A DNA stretch of 54,078 nucleotides, taken from the NCBI GenBank assembly GCA_017645905.1, contig JAGCNO010000112.1, forward strand, positions 1 through 54,078. The letters run 5' to 3'. Positions within the stretch are counted from its first letter, which is position 1. Each line of letters begins with the position of its first letter. Both the position numbers and the translations under genes were made by a program. The notes under the pieces were generated by a model, which saw nothing but the letters and a program-made list of their open reading frames with translations, did no database searches and was not told the DNA's origin. The DNA comes from Prevotella sp. (GTDB taxonomy: Bacteria; Bacteroidota; Bacteroidia; Bacteroidales; Bacteroidaceae). Below are positions 25,899 to 34,828 of this stretch, piece after piece.

Positions 25899-28234
25899 AA
25901 AAGAATCGTTTTCTTGTAATAGCATTAATCCTGATTCCTCTACTGTCGTCGGCAGAAGAGCGTAGCGAGCAGCAGATGCAACAGGCAGCCCTGCGTGTGT
26001 TGAATTCTGTTGGAACACATGGCAACAGGGTTGCGCGCCAATCGTCAGCCTTGAAGTTGAAGATGAAAAAGCCAAAGCTGTCCGTCTATGGCTATGAATG
26101 CGGTGGCTTTGCCGTCGTTACAAGCGACGACCGTTACAATGATGTGATAGGCTATTCTGATACGGAATACAACGACACTGTCATGCCTTGTGGTTTCAAG
26201 TGGTGGATAGAGACAGCTAATGCTACGATGGAGCAGACGGACAATCAGGAAATGACCTATTCAAGCATAAAAAAAACAAAAGCCAGCGTGACGCCTTTCC
26301 TCGCTACCAAGTGGGGGCAGGGTAATCCGTTTAACGCACTGCTTTATTGCACCATTGGAAGCAATTCATACCAGTTTGTCACAGGGTGTGTTGCTACAGC
26401 TATGGCCCAAGTAATGAAGTACTATGAGTATCCCGAGAAGGGTACGGGGTCGGTGTCGTATGTAGTCCCGAATTACTTGGCAAGGATGGAACACACCTTT
26501 GGCGATTATTACGACTGGAGCAATATGCTCGATGTTTACAACTATCAGGAATGGGGAAGCATGAGCGCAGCAACTAAGGCTGTAGCGACGCTGATGCGTG
26601 ACTGCGGCATGGCTGTGGAGATGAACTATGGCACTGAGTCGAGTGGTGCAACTTCTTCCACCATAGCACCTGCCCTGAAAAACTATTTCTCCTATGGTGA
26701 TAAGACCGCCTTGTATAAACGCTCGAATTATAGCAAGACCAGATGGATGGAGCTGATTTATGAAGAATTGAGCAACAACAGGCCCATTATTTACCTAGGT
26801 GTTGACAAGAGTGACGAGGAGAATACTTCGGGTCATGCCTTTGTGCTTCACGGATATAATTCTTCTGGTGCTGTTTATGTAAACTGGGGATGGAAGGGGG
26901 CCTGTGACGGTTATTACGATATAGACCTGCTCAATCCTGAAACTTACCAATACAGTGAAGGTCAGGAGATGGTGCTTGTAGAGCCTGTTACTGTGTCGCC
27001 AGTTCCTACCGACAATAAGATGAACGTTCAAGGAGTAGCAGTCGCTCCCGGCGAGAGTGTGTCCCTGTGTGTCGAACTGGAAAATGAAGCCACTAATCTG
27101 ATGGGCTGGCAGTGCGATATCGTGCTGCCAGAAGGTCTGTCATTGGAACTTAAGCCTAATGGAAAGCCCACCGTAACGCTTGGCGAGCGTTTTGCAACTA
27201 CTGGACACACCATCTCATCAAGCCGACTGGCCAATGGAGCTTACCGCTTCGTCGCCACGTCGATGGATGGAGAAACTATTCCTGGAAGTAAGGGAATGTT
27301 ATTCACCGTTACTTTGAAAGCAAATAGCGAGATAAATACTGGGACATCACTGATGGGAGATGTGACAAACATTGAATTCAATACGCTGGATAACCAAAAA
27401 AAGTCATTCGATGACATTACCTTTAGCATCAAGATCCCTGCTAATGGCGACAATTCAGCAAATGATGTGTTAAAGGTGCAAGATGTAAGTCTAGCTCCCG
27501 GAGAGATTATGGAACTTAATATAGAACTGGATAATAAGACTACGAACCTGATGGGGTGGCAGTGCGACATAGTGTTACCAGCAGGTCTCTCGTTGGCATT
27601 GAAAGCCAACGGAAAGCCCGCTGCGACACTTGGTAGCCGTTTCTCAACAACAGAACACTCCATCTCGTCTAGTCGACTGGCCAACGGAGCATACCGCTTT
27701 ATTGCTACGTCGATAGATGGCGAAGCAATTCCTGGCAACAGTGGACCTCTGTTCAAGGTGACATTGCAAGCCGATGATTCTGTCACACCTGGCGCTAATC
27801 TAACAGGCAAAGTAACAAACGTTGAGTTCAACAAGCAGGACAATCAGAAGCTGACGTTCGACGACGTGACGTTCTTGGTTACAATTCCTGGCAGTGTGGA
27901 AAAGAAATGCGCCACACCAACCATTACCTTTAATAATGGTAAGCTGAAGTTTACCTGTGAGACAGTGGGCGTGAAGTATTTCTACGAGGTCACTAATGCT
28001 GACGTAAAAAAAGGCAATACGAGCGAGGTGGCTATAAATGGCAAGTATAAAGTCTTTGTCTATGCAACGAAAGAAGGCTACGAAGACAGCGATATGGCCA
28101 CGATGGAGTTCACCCTTGGCAGCAACGGCAATGTATGTGACGTAAACAATGATGGCACAGTAGATGTGGCTGATATCGCTTCCATCATTGACGAGATGGC
28201 AGCAAATGCAAGGAGAATGAAGAGTGGGGACTGA
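25895..28234 (+). CDS. C10 (streptopain-type) cysteine protease with two cohesin-like repeats and a dockerin-like module
   Basis: 779 residues. Signal peptide (RFLVIALILIPLLSSAEE), propeptide, then the C10 catalytic domain with nucleophile C165 in VTGCVATAMAQVMKYY, H314 in SGHAFVLHGY and the NWGWKG motif. Two tandem about 150-residue sandwich repeats follow (VAPGESVSLCVELENE, NLMGWQCDIVLPEGLSLEL and their second copies, residues about 375-660) that resemble cohesin-type modules, then a short Ig-like linker and one dockerin-like loop (DVNNDGTVDVADIASIIDEM) at the C-terminus. It is secreted; substrates are unknown. The gene is translationally coupled (ATGA) to the BspA-like gene. Confidence 0.88.
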   Translation: MKKNRFLVIALILIPLLSSAEERSEQQMQQAALRVLNSVGTHGNRVARQSSALKLKMKKPKLSVYGYECGGFAVVTSDDRYNDVIGYSDTEYNDTVMPCGFKWWIETANATMEQTDNQEMTYSSIKKTKASVTPFLATKWGQGNPFNALLYCTIGSNSYQFVTGCVATAMAQVMKYYEYPEKGTGSVSYVVPNYLARMEHTFGDYYDWSNMLDVYNYQEWGSMSAATKAVATLMRDCGMAVEMNYGTESSGATSSTIAPALKNYFSYGDKTALYKRSNYSKTRWMELIYEELSNNRPIIYLGVDKSDEENTSGHAFVLHGYNSSGAVYVNWGWKGACDGYYDIDLLNPETYQYSEGQEMVLVEPVTVSPVPTDNKMNVQGVAVAPGESVSLCVELENEATNLMGWQCDIVLPEGLSLELKPNGKPTVTLGERFATTGHTISSSRLANGAYRFVATSMDGETIPGSKGMLFTVTLKANSEINTGTSLMGDVTNIEFNTLDNQKKSFDDITFSIKIPANGDNSANDVLKVQDVSLAPGEIMELNIELDNKTTNLMGWQCDIVLPAGLSLALKANGKPAATLGSRFSTTEHSISSSRLANGAYRFIATSIDGEAIPGNSGPLFKVTLQADDSVTPGANLTGKVTNVEFNKQDNQKLTFDDVTFLVTIPGSVEKKCATPTITFNNGKLKFTCETVGVKYFYEVTNADVKKGNTSEVAINGKYKVFVYATKEGYEDSDMATMEFTLGSNGNVCDVNNDGTVDVADIASIIDEMAANARRMKSGD

Positions 28235-28241
28235 ATACTAC

Positions 28242-28291
28242 GGACAGCAGGCCTTCGAAGATAGCTTCGAAATGGAGAAGTCTGCTGGCCA
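28242..28291. other. Nested inverted repeat after the C10 protease gene
   Basis: GGACAGCAG (28242-28250) pairs with CTGCTGGCC (28283-28291, one mismatch), and inside it TTCGAAG-ATAG-CTTCGAA (28254-28271) is a perfect hairpin. It begins 7 bases after the stop codon. There is no T run, so it may be a 3' end stabiliser or REP-like unit. Confidence 0.5.
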
Positions 28292-28335
28292 GAAAATCGA
28301 AAAACGAAAATTCGTAAATTGTAAATAGACAAAAG

Positions 28336-28372
28336 CTTCCGACCACAGGAAAGTGTGGCCGGAAGTTTTTTT
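28336..28372 (+). terminator. Terminator after the C10 protease gene
   Basis: CTTCCGACCACA and TGTGGCCGGAAG form a 12-bp stem with one mismatch and a GGAAAG loop, followed by TTTTTTT. It could also serve the opposite strand weakly. Confidence 0.92.
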
Positions 28373-28411
28373 GCTGTCTGCGCGATGCAGCTATTATTAA
28401 TTGTGTTTGTG

Positions 28412-28615
28412 TTACACAATGCCCTGTGAGCATCATTGTGTTAGACCTTGGCTTCGCCGAGCTTACACAATGCCCTATGGTTATCATTGTGTAAGACCTT
28501 GGCTTCGCTGAGCTTACACAATGCCCTGTGGGCATCATTGTGTAGGACCTTGGCTTCGCCGAGCTTACACAATGCCCTGTGGGCATCATTGTGTAGGACC
28601 TTGGCTTCGCCGAGC
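28412..28615. repeat. 51-bp tandem repeat, four units, seeded by the gdhA 3' end
   Basis: TTACACAATGCCC starts at 28412, 28463, 28514, 28565 and 28616; the fifth is the gdhA stop and last codons. Each unit holds CACAATG.../...CATTGTG and CTTGGC-TTC-GCCGAG inverted repeats. The array fills most of the 381-bp gap between the C10 gene and gdhA; 51 is a multiple of three, so shadow frames stay open. Confidence 0.93.
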
Positions 28616-29953
28616 TTACACAATGCCCTGTGCCATCATGGCCTTGGCAACCTTCATGAAGCCGGCAACGTTGGCGCCCTTCACGTAGTTGATGTAGCCG
28701 TCGGGCTGTGTGCCGTACTTCACGCAGTTCTCGTGAATGTCGTTCATGATGCGCTTCAGGTAGTCGTCGACCTCCTTGGCTGTCCAGGAGAGGCGCTCCG
28801 AGTTCTGAGACATCTCGAGTCCGGATACGCTCACGCCGCCTGCATTCGAGGCCTTGCCCGGTGAGTAAAGCAGCTTGGCATCCTGGAAAATCTTGATAGC
28901 CTCGGGCAGGGTAGGCATGTTGGCACCCTCGGCGACGGCGATGACACCATTGTTGACAAGTGCCTGGGCCTCCTCAGCGTTAATCTCGTTCTGAGTGGCG
29001 CAAGGCAGGGCGATGTCGGCCTTCTCGTACCAGGGGCGCATACCCTCATGATAGACGGCTGTGGGATATTCCTCAACATACTCCTTGATACGTCCGCGCT
29101 CTACGTTCTTCAGCTCCATGATGTAGTCGAGCTTTGCACGGTCAATGCCGTCGGGGTCGTAGATGTAGCCGTCGGAGTCGGACATCGTCATGGGAATGGC
29201 TCCCAGCTGGATGCACTTCTCGGCAGCATACTGAGCCACGTTTCCTGCACCTGAGATGAGCACCTTCTTGCCCTTCAGCTCTATGCCGCGTGTGGCAAGC
29301 ATGGAGGTGAGGAAGTAAACGGTACCATACCCCGTAGCCTCAGGACGGATGAGCGAGCCTCCGAAGGGGATTCCCTTACCGGTGAGCACGCCCTGGAACT
29401 GGTGGGTGAGCTTCTTGTACTGTCCGAAGAGATAGCCTACCTCACGTCCGCCAACACCGATGTCGCCTGCGGGAACGTCCTCATCGGGTCCGATAACGCG
29501 GTATAATTCGTTCATGAATGCCTGGCAGAAACGCATCACCTCGGCGTCGCTCTTGCCACGGGGCGAGAAGTCTGAACCGCCCTTTGCACCGCCCATAGGA
29601 AGCGTGGTGAGTGAGTTCTTGAAGGTCTGCTCGAAGGCGAGGAACTTCAGGATACCGAGGTTGACACTCTTGTGGTAGCGCAGTCCGCCTTTGTACGGGC
29701 CAATGGCGTTGTTGTGCTGGATGCGGTAGCCCATGTTGGTCTGAACCTTCCCTTGGTCGTCGGTCCAGGTGATGCGGAACTCACAAATCCTGTCGGGGAT
29801 GCAAAGACGCTCGATAAGGTTAGCCTTCTCAAACTCGGGATGCTTGTTGTACTCCTCCTCGATGGTGGGAAGAACCTGACTCACGGCCTGGATGTACTCC
29901 GGCTCGTTGGGAAAGCGCTGTTTCAGCTGCTCTACTACTTGTGCTGCATTCAT
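28616..29953 (-). CDS. gdhA: NADP-type glutamate dehydrogenase
   Basis: 445 residues from MNAAQVVEQLKQRFPNE, the usual length of the hexameric bacterial enzyme that makes glutamate from 2-oxoglutarate and ammonia. Substrate and catalytic segments are GPYKGGLRYH, LPMGGAKGGSDFSPRG (catalytic Lys) and PAGDIGVGGREVGYL; the nucleotide fold is GKKVLISGAGNVAQYAAEK. The start at 29953 is preferred since the frame upstream runs through the leader behind the promoter. The gene stands alone between a promoter at 30014-30044 and the 51-bp array. Confidence 0.96.
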   Translation of the reverse strand: MNAAQVVEQLKQRFPNEPEYIQAVSQVLPTIEEEYNKHPEFEKANLIERLCIPDRICEFRITWTDDQGKVQTNMGYRIQHNNAIGPYKGGLRYHKSVNLGILKFLAFEQTFKNSLTTLPMGGAKGGSDFSPRGKSDAEVMRFCQAFMNELYRVIGPDEDVPAGDIGVGGREVGYLFGQYKKLTHQFQGVLTGKGIPFGGSLIRPEATGYGTVYFLTSMLATRGIELKGKKVLISGAGNVAQYAAEKCIQLGAIPMTMSDSDGYIYDPDGIDRAKLDYIMELKNVERGRIKEYVEEYPTAVYHEGMRPWYEKADIALPCATQNEINAEEAQALVNNGVIAVAEGANMPTLPEAIKIFQDAKLLYSPGKASNAGGVSVSGLEMSQNSERLSWTAKEVDDYLKRIMNDIHENCVKYGTQPDGYINYVKGANVAGFMKVAKAMMAQGIV

Positions 29954-30013
29954 AATCTTTTGTTTTAAAGGTTTAATAATATAATTAATGTGTAATATTT
30001 TCCTTTTCGCTTG

Positions 30014-30044
30014 CAAAGGTAAAGCAAAAAATTATATTACCAAA
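30014..30044 (-). promoter_or_regulatory. gdhA promoter
   Basis: TTTG (30041-30044), 19-base spacer, TACCTTTG (30014-30021) on the minus strand, about 60 bases before the gdhA start. Confidence 0.9.
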
Positions 30045-30119
30045 CATTTTATCATAAAAAAGTGCTAAAAAGTGTCGTTTTGTTACTAAAATCTTGTTTT
30101 ATGTCAATTATTGATAATA

Positions 30120-30155
30120 AATAAAGGCTGCTATGACGGTCGTCATGCAGCCTTG
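30120..30155 (-). terminator. Terminator of the metG-M28-lysC operon
   Basis: On the minus strand AAGGCTGC and GCAGCCTT bracket a loop that itself pairs (ATGACG/CGTCAT), followed by TATTTATT. Confidence 0.85.
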
Positions 30156-30175
30156 AAGGGGTGTGAAGGGTGTGC

Positions 30176-31501
30176 CTAAGCGTTGAACAGATGGTCGCTC
30201 AGCGACTGGAGGGCACGTCGCTTGTCCTCCTCACGGATGAGGAAGGAGATGTTGTAGTTGGAGCCGCCGTAGCTGATCATGCGTACTGGGACGTCCTTCA
30301 TGGCGTCCATGACGCGGGTCTCGAAGCCGATGTTCGACCAGTCGAGGTCTCCCACGACGCAGATGATGCACATGCCGGTATCGACGGTGACCGTGCCATA
30401 CTTCTTCAGCTCGTCCATAATCTCGCCAAGGTGGGCGGAGTTGTCGATGGACATGGAGACACCGACCTCGGAGGTGCAGACCATGTCGATGGGCGTCTGG
30501 TAGCTCTCGAAGATTTCAAAGACCTTGCGCAGGAAGCCAGTGGCGAGGAGCATGCGCGAGGACTTAATCTTGATAGCCGTGATGTTGTCCTTGGCGGCTA
30601 CGGCTTTTATCTTGCCATACTCGGTGGCGTTCGAGATGGTCGTGCCCTCGGCATCGGGCTGCATGGTGTTGAGCAGACGCACGGGTATACCTGCATACTT
30701 AGCAGGCTGCACGCAGGTGGGGTGCAGAATCTTTGCTCCGAAGTAGGCCAGCTCGGCAGCCTCCTCAAACTGCAGCTGGTGTACGGGCTGCGTGTTGTCT
30801 ACGATACGCGGGTCGTTGTTGTGCATACCGTCGATGTCTGTCCAGATCTGAATCTCCTCAGCTCCGAGAGCGGCACCAATAAGCGAAGCAGTATAGTCAG
30901 AACCGCCACGCAGCAGGTTGTCTACCTCGCCGTAGGCATTACGGCAGATGAAGCCCTGAGTAATGAATACCTGGGGAGCCTCTTCTGCATAACTCTCGAT
31001 GATAGCAGCAAGCTTCTGCTTGATGTAAATGGGGTCAGGCTCGGCGTTCTTGTCGGTACGCATGAAGTCGAGGGCGTTGAGCAGCACGGCGTTGATGCCT
31101 TGCTCCTTCATGTAGTTCACCATCATGTTCGTTGACATGATTTCTCCCTGAGCCACGATGCTCTTCTCCTCAAAGCTGGTGAAGAGTTCCTTGGTGAACG
31201 AGCGCAGGTAGTTGAACTCCTCCTTGAGGAAGTCGGTGGTCTGCTTGCGGTACTCTTCGGTCTCGAGCAGCTCGTTGACGTGGCGCATATACTTGCGTTC
31301 GAGCATGTTGATTACTTCGTGTGCGCCGTCGGGGTTCTTCTTGTAGAGGTAGTCGCTGATCTCCACAAGCGAGTTAGTAGTGCCGCTCATGGCCGAGAGA
31401 ACTAAAAACACGGGCTGTCCCGACTTCGTGACCAAAGCGGCCACGTCCTTCATTCGCTGGGGCGTACCTACGGAGGTGCCGCCGAATTTCATTACTTTCA
31501 T
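30176..31501 (-). CDS. lysC: Aspartokinase
   Basis: 441 residues starting MKVMKFGGTSVG, the kinase signature. LRGGSDYTASLIGAALGAEE and the ILHPTC motif complete the amino-acid kinase domain (1-290), and two ACT domains follow (about 300-440; ITAIKIKSSRMLLATGF, CIICVVGDLDWSN), typical of monofunctional, feedback-controlled enzymes of the lysine/threonine/methionine pathway. It is the third gene of metG-M28-lysC, 13 bases behind the peptidase gene. The short gap is an AT-rich repeat. Confidence 0.95.
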   Translation of the reverse strand: MKVMKFGGTSVGTPQRMKDVAALVTKSGQPVFLVLSAMSGTTNSLVEISDYLYKKNPDGAHEVINMLERKYMRHVNELLETEEYRKQTTDFLKEEFNYLRSFTKELFTSFEEKSIVAQGEIMSTNMMVNYMKEQGINAVLLNALDFMRTDKNAEPDPIYIKQKLAAIIESYAEEAPQVFITQGFICRNAYGEVDNLLRGGSDYTASLIGAALGAEEIQIWTDIDGMHNNDPRIVDNTQPVHQLQFEEAAELAYFGAKILHPTCVQPAKYAGIPVRLLNTMQPDAEGTTISNATEYGKIKAVAAKDNITAIKIKSSRMLLATGFLRKVFEIFESYQTPIDMVCTSEVGVSMSIDNSAHLGEIMDELKKYGTVTVDTGMCIICVVGDLDWSNIGFETRVMDAMKDVPVRMISYGGSNYNISFLIREEDKRRALQSLSDHLFNA

Positions 31502-31545
31502 GATTATTTTCGATTTACGGATTTTCGATTTTCGATTTGTTTGCT
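31502..31545 (-). repeat. AAATCGA repeat leader of lysC
   Basis: Read toward lysC the junction is AAATCGAAAATCGAAAATCC, GTAAATCGAAAATAATC and ATG. The stop of the M28 gene lies within it. Confidence 0.75.
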
Positions 31546-32594
31546 TCTGAGAAGATGACTTGTATGAGTGTTTGACCTACGGCCTTGAGCGTGTTGGGGT
31601 CTATGTGTGCCATATCGTCATTGACAGTATGCCACGTAGGGCCGAAGCTGCTCTCGCGGCAGTCGGGGTAGTAGGGAATGATGTCGATACAGGGAATACC
31701 TGCAACATTGTTCACGGGGCCGTGATCGTCGGTAATGGTGCCTCCGTCCTTCTGCACGAAGATTGAGCCGTAACCCAAGTCATCGGCAGCACGCCACACC
31801 TTCTTCACAATCTTCGGAGCATAGTACATCGAGAAACCCTCACAGAAGAAACGTGCCCCTTGGCCGCCCACCATATCGAGGAGGATGCCGTAGCGGGCAG
31901 TATAGCCCTCACGATGCGGATGGGCAGCCCAGTATTGTGCACCCAAGGCCCAGGAGTCGGGATATCCGTCGTTACCCCAGTCCTCAGCATCGAAGCAGAT
32001 GAAGTCAACTCCGAAAGCCCCGAAGGGGAGGCTTGCAGTAGCAGAGTCTCCTGACTCAATAGCCTCTCCTCCTTGGGGGAGGTTGGTGGGGGCCAAAATT
32101 CTTGCAATCTCCAGCATGACAGCTACTCCGCTTGCTCCATCGTTGGCAGCCAAGACAGGCTTCGTCCAGTTGGCCTCGTCAGGGTCATTGTCGGCCCAAG
32201 GACGGCTGTCCCAATGGGCGCAGATGAGGATACGTTCTTTCAGTTCAGGGCGATAAGAAGCGATGATGTTGTTCGAGAGTAGGGGAGTACCGTCGAAACC
32301 CTTCAGCGTAGCCCGTTGCTCGATAACCTCGAGACCATAGCTGGCGAACTTCTGGGCTATCCATTGTCCACACTTCTCGTGGGCCTCGCTGTTCATCGTC
32401 CGAGGGCCGAAGTCGCATTGCTTCTGGCAGAAGGCATAGGCAGAGTCGGCTGAGAATGTTGGGCCGACCTGTTCTATAGCTGCTTTAGTCTTGGTTTCAC
32501 CAGCAGAAGTCCCGCCCTTACTGTTACCGCAAGAGAGCAAGGCAGTTGCAATGACAGCAACGGCTAAAGACGGAAATATGGACTTAATGGTCAT
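31515..32594 (-). CDS. M28-family zinc peptidase / glutaminyl cyclase-like lipoprotein
   Basis: 359 residues from MTIKSIFPSLAVAVIATA, with a lipobox LLSC placing it as a lipoprotein. Metal ligands are visible in ICAHWDSRPWAD, AANDGASGVAVMLE, ICFDAEDWGNDG and PTWHTVNDDMAHID, as in M28 aminopeptidases and bacterial glutaminyl cyclases. The TTG at 32618 is rejected as a start because it precedes a better signal peptide. An insert of about 28 residues (NLPQGGEAIESGDSATAS and on) between APT and the FGVDFICFD strand comes from a palindromic repeat (32009-32095). It is the middle gene of metG-M28-lysC. Confidence 0.87.
   Translation of the reverse strand: MTIKSIFPSLAVAVIATALLSCGNSKGGTSAGETKTKAAIEQVGPTFSADSAYAFCQKQCDFGPRTMNSEAHEKCGQWIAQKFASYGLEVIEQRATLKGFDGTPLLSNNIIASYRPELKERILICAHWDSRPWADNDPDEANWTKPVLAANDGASGVAVMLEIARILAPTNLPQGGEAIESGDSATASLPFGAFGVDFICFDAEDWGNDGYPDSWALGAQYWAAHPHREGYTARYGILLDMVGGQGARFFCEGFSMYYAPKIVKKVWRAADDLGYGSIFVQKDGGTITDDHGPVNNVAGIPCIDIIPYYPDCRESSFGPTWHTVNDDMAHIDPNTLKAVGQTLIQVIFSEANKSKIENP
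32009..32095. repeat. Structured palindromic repeat inside the M28 gene
   Basis: Nested pairs: AGCC-CC with GG-GGCT, GAGTC-TCCT-GACTC, GAGGCT with AGCCTC, and CCTCC-TTGG-GGGAGG. The block is in frame and encodes a Gly/Ser/Ala-rich loop. Confidence 0.65.
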
Positions 32595-32610
32595 TGTCGT
32601 ACTATTCAAC

Positions 32611-34677
32611 TTATCCAACCTGCGAGCCGGGCTTCACGTCCTTCGTAGTGGTGACCACGCTGAGACTCTCGTCGCTGTCTACGGCAGAGAGTATCATGCC
32701 CTGACTCTCGATGCCCATCATCTTGCGTGGTGCGAAGTTGGCCACGAAGAGGATGCGCTTGCCTATCAGCTCGGCAGGGTTCTCGTAGAACTGGGCGATG
32801 CCGGAGCAGATGGTGCGGTCGGTACCTGTTCCGTCGTCGATAGTGAACTGGAGCAGCTTCTTCGACTTCTTAACGGCCTGGCAGTCCTTGACTAAGCCCA
32901 CTCGGATATCGAGCTTCTCGAAGTCCTCAAAGCTTACTTCATCTTTGATGGCGGCTGGCTGCCACTGAGCGGCTTCGTTCTGCTTCTTTGCTGCTTCCAA
33001 CTTGTCGAGCTGCTTCTGGATAGCCTCGTCGTCAATCTTTTCGAAGAGCAGCTGCGGCTCGTTCAGCTGATGACCGGCGGGCAGCAAGTCGATACTGCCA
33101 AGCTGTTCCCAGTCAAGATCATTTGTGTTAATAAGCGAGCGCAGACGATTGCTTGAGAAGGGCAGGAACGGGCCGAAAGCAATCGAGAGGTTGGCAACGA
33201 TTTGCAGACAGATGTTCAGAATGGTTTCGCAACGCTTCGGGTCGGTCTTCCACACCTTCCAAGGTTCACACTCGGTAATGTAGCGGTTGCCGATGCGGGC
33301 AAGGTTCATGGCCTCGAACTGAGCATCGCGGAACTTGAACTGCTCCAGCAACTCTTCAATTTTGTTTTTTACATTTTTAAATTCTTCGATGGCTGCCTTG
33401 TCCACGTCGAGCAGTTCGCCACGGACGGGCACCACACCCTGCCAGTACTTCTGCGTGAGCTGCAGGGCACGGTTCACGAAGTTACCGTAGACGGCCACCA
33501 GCTCGTTGTTGTTGCGGTCCTGGAAGTCCTTCCAGGTGAAGTTGTTGTCTTTCGTCTCCGGGGCGTTGGCCGTGAGCACATAGCGCAGCACGTCCTGCTT
33601 GCCGGGGAAGTCCACAAGGTATTCGTGCAGCCAGACAGCCCAGTTGCGCGAGGTCGAAATCTTGTCGTTCTCAAGGTTCAGGAACTCGTTGGCAGGCACG
33701 TTGTCGGGCATGATATACTTGCCGTGAGCCTTCATCATCACGGGGAAGATGATGCAATGGAAGACGATGTTGTCCTTGCCGATGAAGTGGATGAGGCGTG
33801 TGTCCTCGTCCTGCCACCACTTCTGCCAAGTTCCCCAGCGCTCCGGATCGCGCTCACACAGTTCCTTCGTGTTCGACACATAGCCGATAGGCGCGTCGAA
33901 CCAAACGTAGAGCACCTTGCCGTCGGCACCCTCCACGGGCACGGGGATGCCCCAGTCCAGGTCGCGAGTCATGGCGCGGGGCTGCAGGTCCATGTCGAGC
34001 CAGCTCTTGCACTGGCCGTAGACGTTGGGGCGCCACTCCTTGTGCTCCTCCAGAATCCATTGCTTCAGCCAGTCCTGATACTCGTTCAGGGGCAGGTACC
34101 AGTTCTTCGTCTCCTTCAGCACGGGTGTAGAGCCGCTGATGGTCGACTTCGGGTTAATCAGTTCGGTGGGCGAAAGGTCGCGTCCGCACTTCTCACACTG
34201 GTCTCCATAAGCACCCTGGTTGTGACAATGGGGGCACTCGCCAGTCACATAGCGGTCGGCGAGGAACTGCTTAGCCTCCTCGTCGTAGAGCTGCGTGGTG
34301 GTCTCCTCGGTCAGCTTGCCCTCGTCGTAAAGCTTGCGGAACCACTCGGCGGCGAACTGATGGTGGGTCTTAGAAGTTGTGCGGCTGTAGATATCAAAGG
34401 ATATGCCGAACTCGTCGAACGAGTCACGAATCATAGCGTGGTAGCGGTTCACCACGTCCTGCGGGGTGATGCCCTCCTTGCGTGCTCGTATAGTAATAGG
34501 TACGCCGTGCTCATCAGAGCCGCCGATGAACATCACCTCACGCTTCTTGGCGCGAAGGTAGCGGACGTAGATGTCGGCCGGGACATACACACCGGCCAGA
34601 TGCCCTATATGGACACCGCCATTGGCGTAGGGCAGCGCCGAGGTGACGGTGTAGCGTTTGTAGTTCTTCTGTTCCAT
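32611..34677 (-). CDS. metG: Methionyl-tRNA synthetase
   Basis: 688 residues. Class I catalytic core with HIGH at 23-26 ([10 protein letters not shown]), a zinc knuckle ([15 protein letters not shown]), the KMSKS-loop position occupied by KISTS (339-343), an anticodon-binding helical domain and a C-terminal tRNA-binding OB domain (about 575-688; [35 protein letters not shown]). The KISTS variant is probably normal for this lineage. It is the first gene of a three-gene operon. Confidence 0.96.
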   Translation of the reverse strand: MEQKNYKRYTVTSALPYANGGVHIGHLAGVYVPADIYVRYLRAKKREVMFIGGSDEHGVPITIRARKEGITPQDVVNRYHAMIRDSFDEFGISFDIYSRTTSKTHHQFAAEWFRKLYDEGKLTEETTTQLYDEEAKQFLADRYVTGECPHCHNQGAYGDQCEKCGRDLSPTELINPKSTISGSTPVLKETKNWYLPLNEYQDWLKQWILEEHKEWRPNVYGQCKSWLDMDLQPRAMTRDLDWGIPVPVEGADGKVLYVWFDAPIGYVSNTKELCERDPERWGTWQKWWQDEDTRLIHFIGKDNIVFHCIIFPVMMKAHGKYIMPDNVPANEFLNLENDKISTSRNWAVWLHEYLVDFPGKQDVLRYVLTANAPETKDNNFTWKDFQDRNNNELVAVYGNFVNRALQLTQKYWQGVVPVRGELLDVDKAAIEEFKNVKNKIEELLEQFKFRDAQFEAMNLARIGNRYITECEPWKVWKTDPKRCETILNICLQIVANLSIAFGPFLPFSSNRLRSLINTNDLDWEQLGSIDLLPAGHQLNEPQLLFEKIDDEAIQKQLDKLEAAKKQNEAAQWQPAAIKDEVSFEDFEKLDIRVGLVKDCQAVKKSKKLLQFTIDDGTGTDRTICSGIAQFYENPAELIGKRILFVANFAPRKMMGIESQGMILSAVDSDESLSVVTTTKDVKPGSQVG

Positions 34678-34726
34678 TCTATATTATTTTTCAATTATCT
34701 GTCTTAGCGTATAAAGAATTTGGCTG

Positions 34727-34734
34727 CAAAATTA
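34727..34734 (-). promoter_or_regulatory. metG promoter, -7 box
   Basis: TAATTTTG on the minus strand, 50 bases before the metG ATG. No clear TTTG at -33. Confidence 0.65.
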
Positions 34735-34828
34735 CGAAATATTACCGATATAACGTACAGTTTTGGGAAGATTAACGAAAAAAACGGATACAGACCCCCT
34801 CCTGGCTTGTTGAGGAGACGTGGAAGGG

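Noticed and set aside
28448-28864. Open frames across the 51-bp array as a repeat protein
   Set aside because: The unit length is a multiple of three, which keeps several frames open on both strands; no start signal and part overlaps gdhA.
33649-33663. KISTS instead of KMSKS in MetG as a damaged enzyme
   Set aside because: The rest of the protein is intact, and as far as I recall this variant is normal in Bacteroidetes.
30176-34677. T-box or riboswitch before metG or lysC
   Set aside because: The metG leader is about 40 bases and the lysC leader is a short repeat; neither has room for such a structure.
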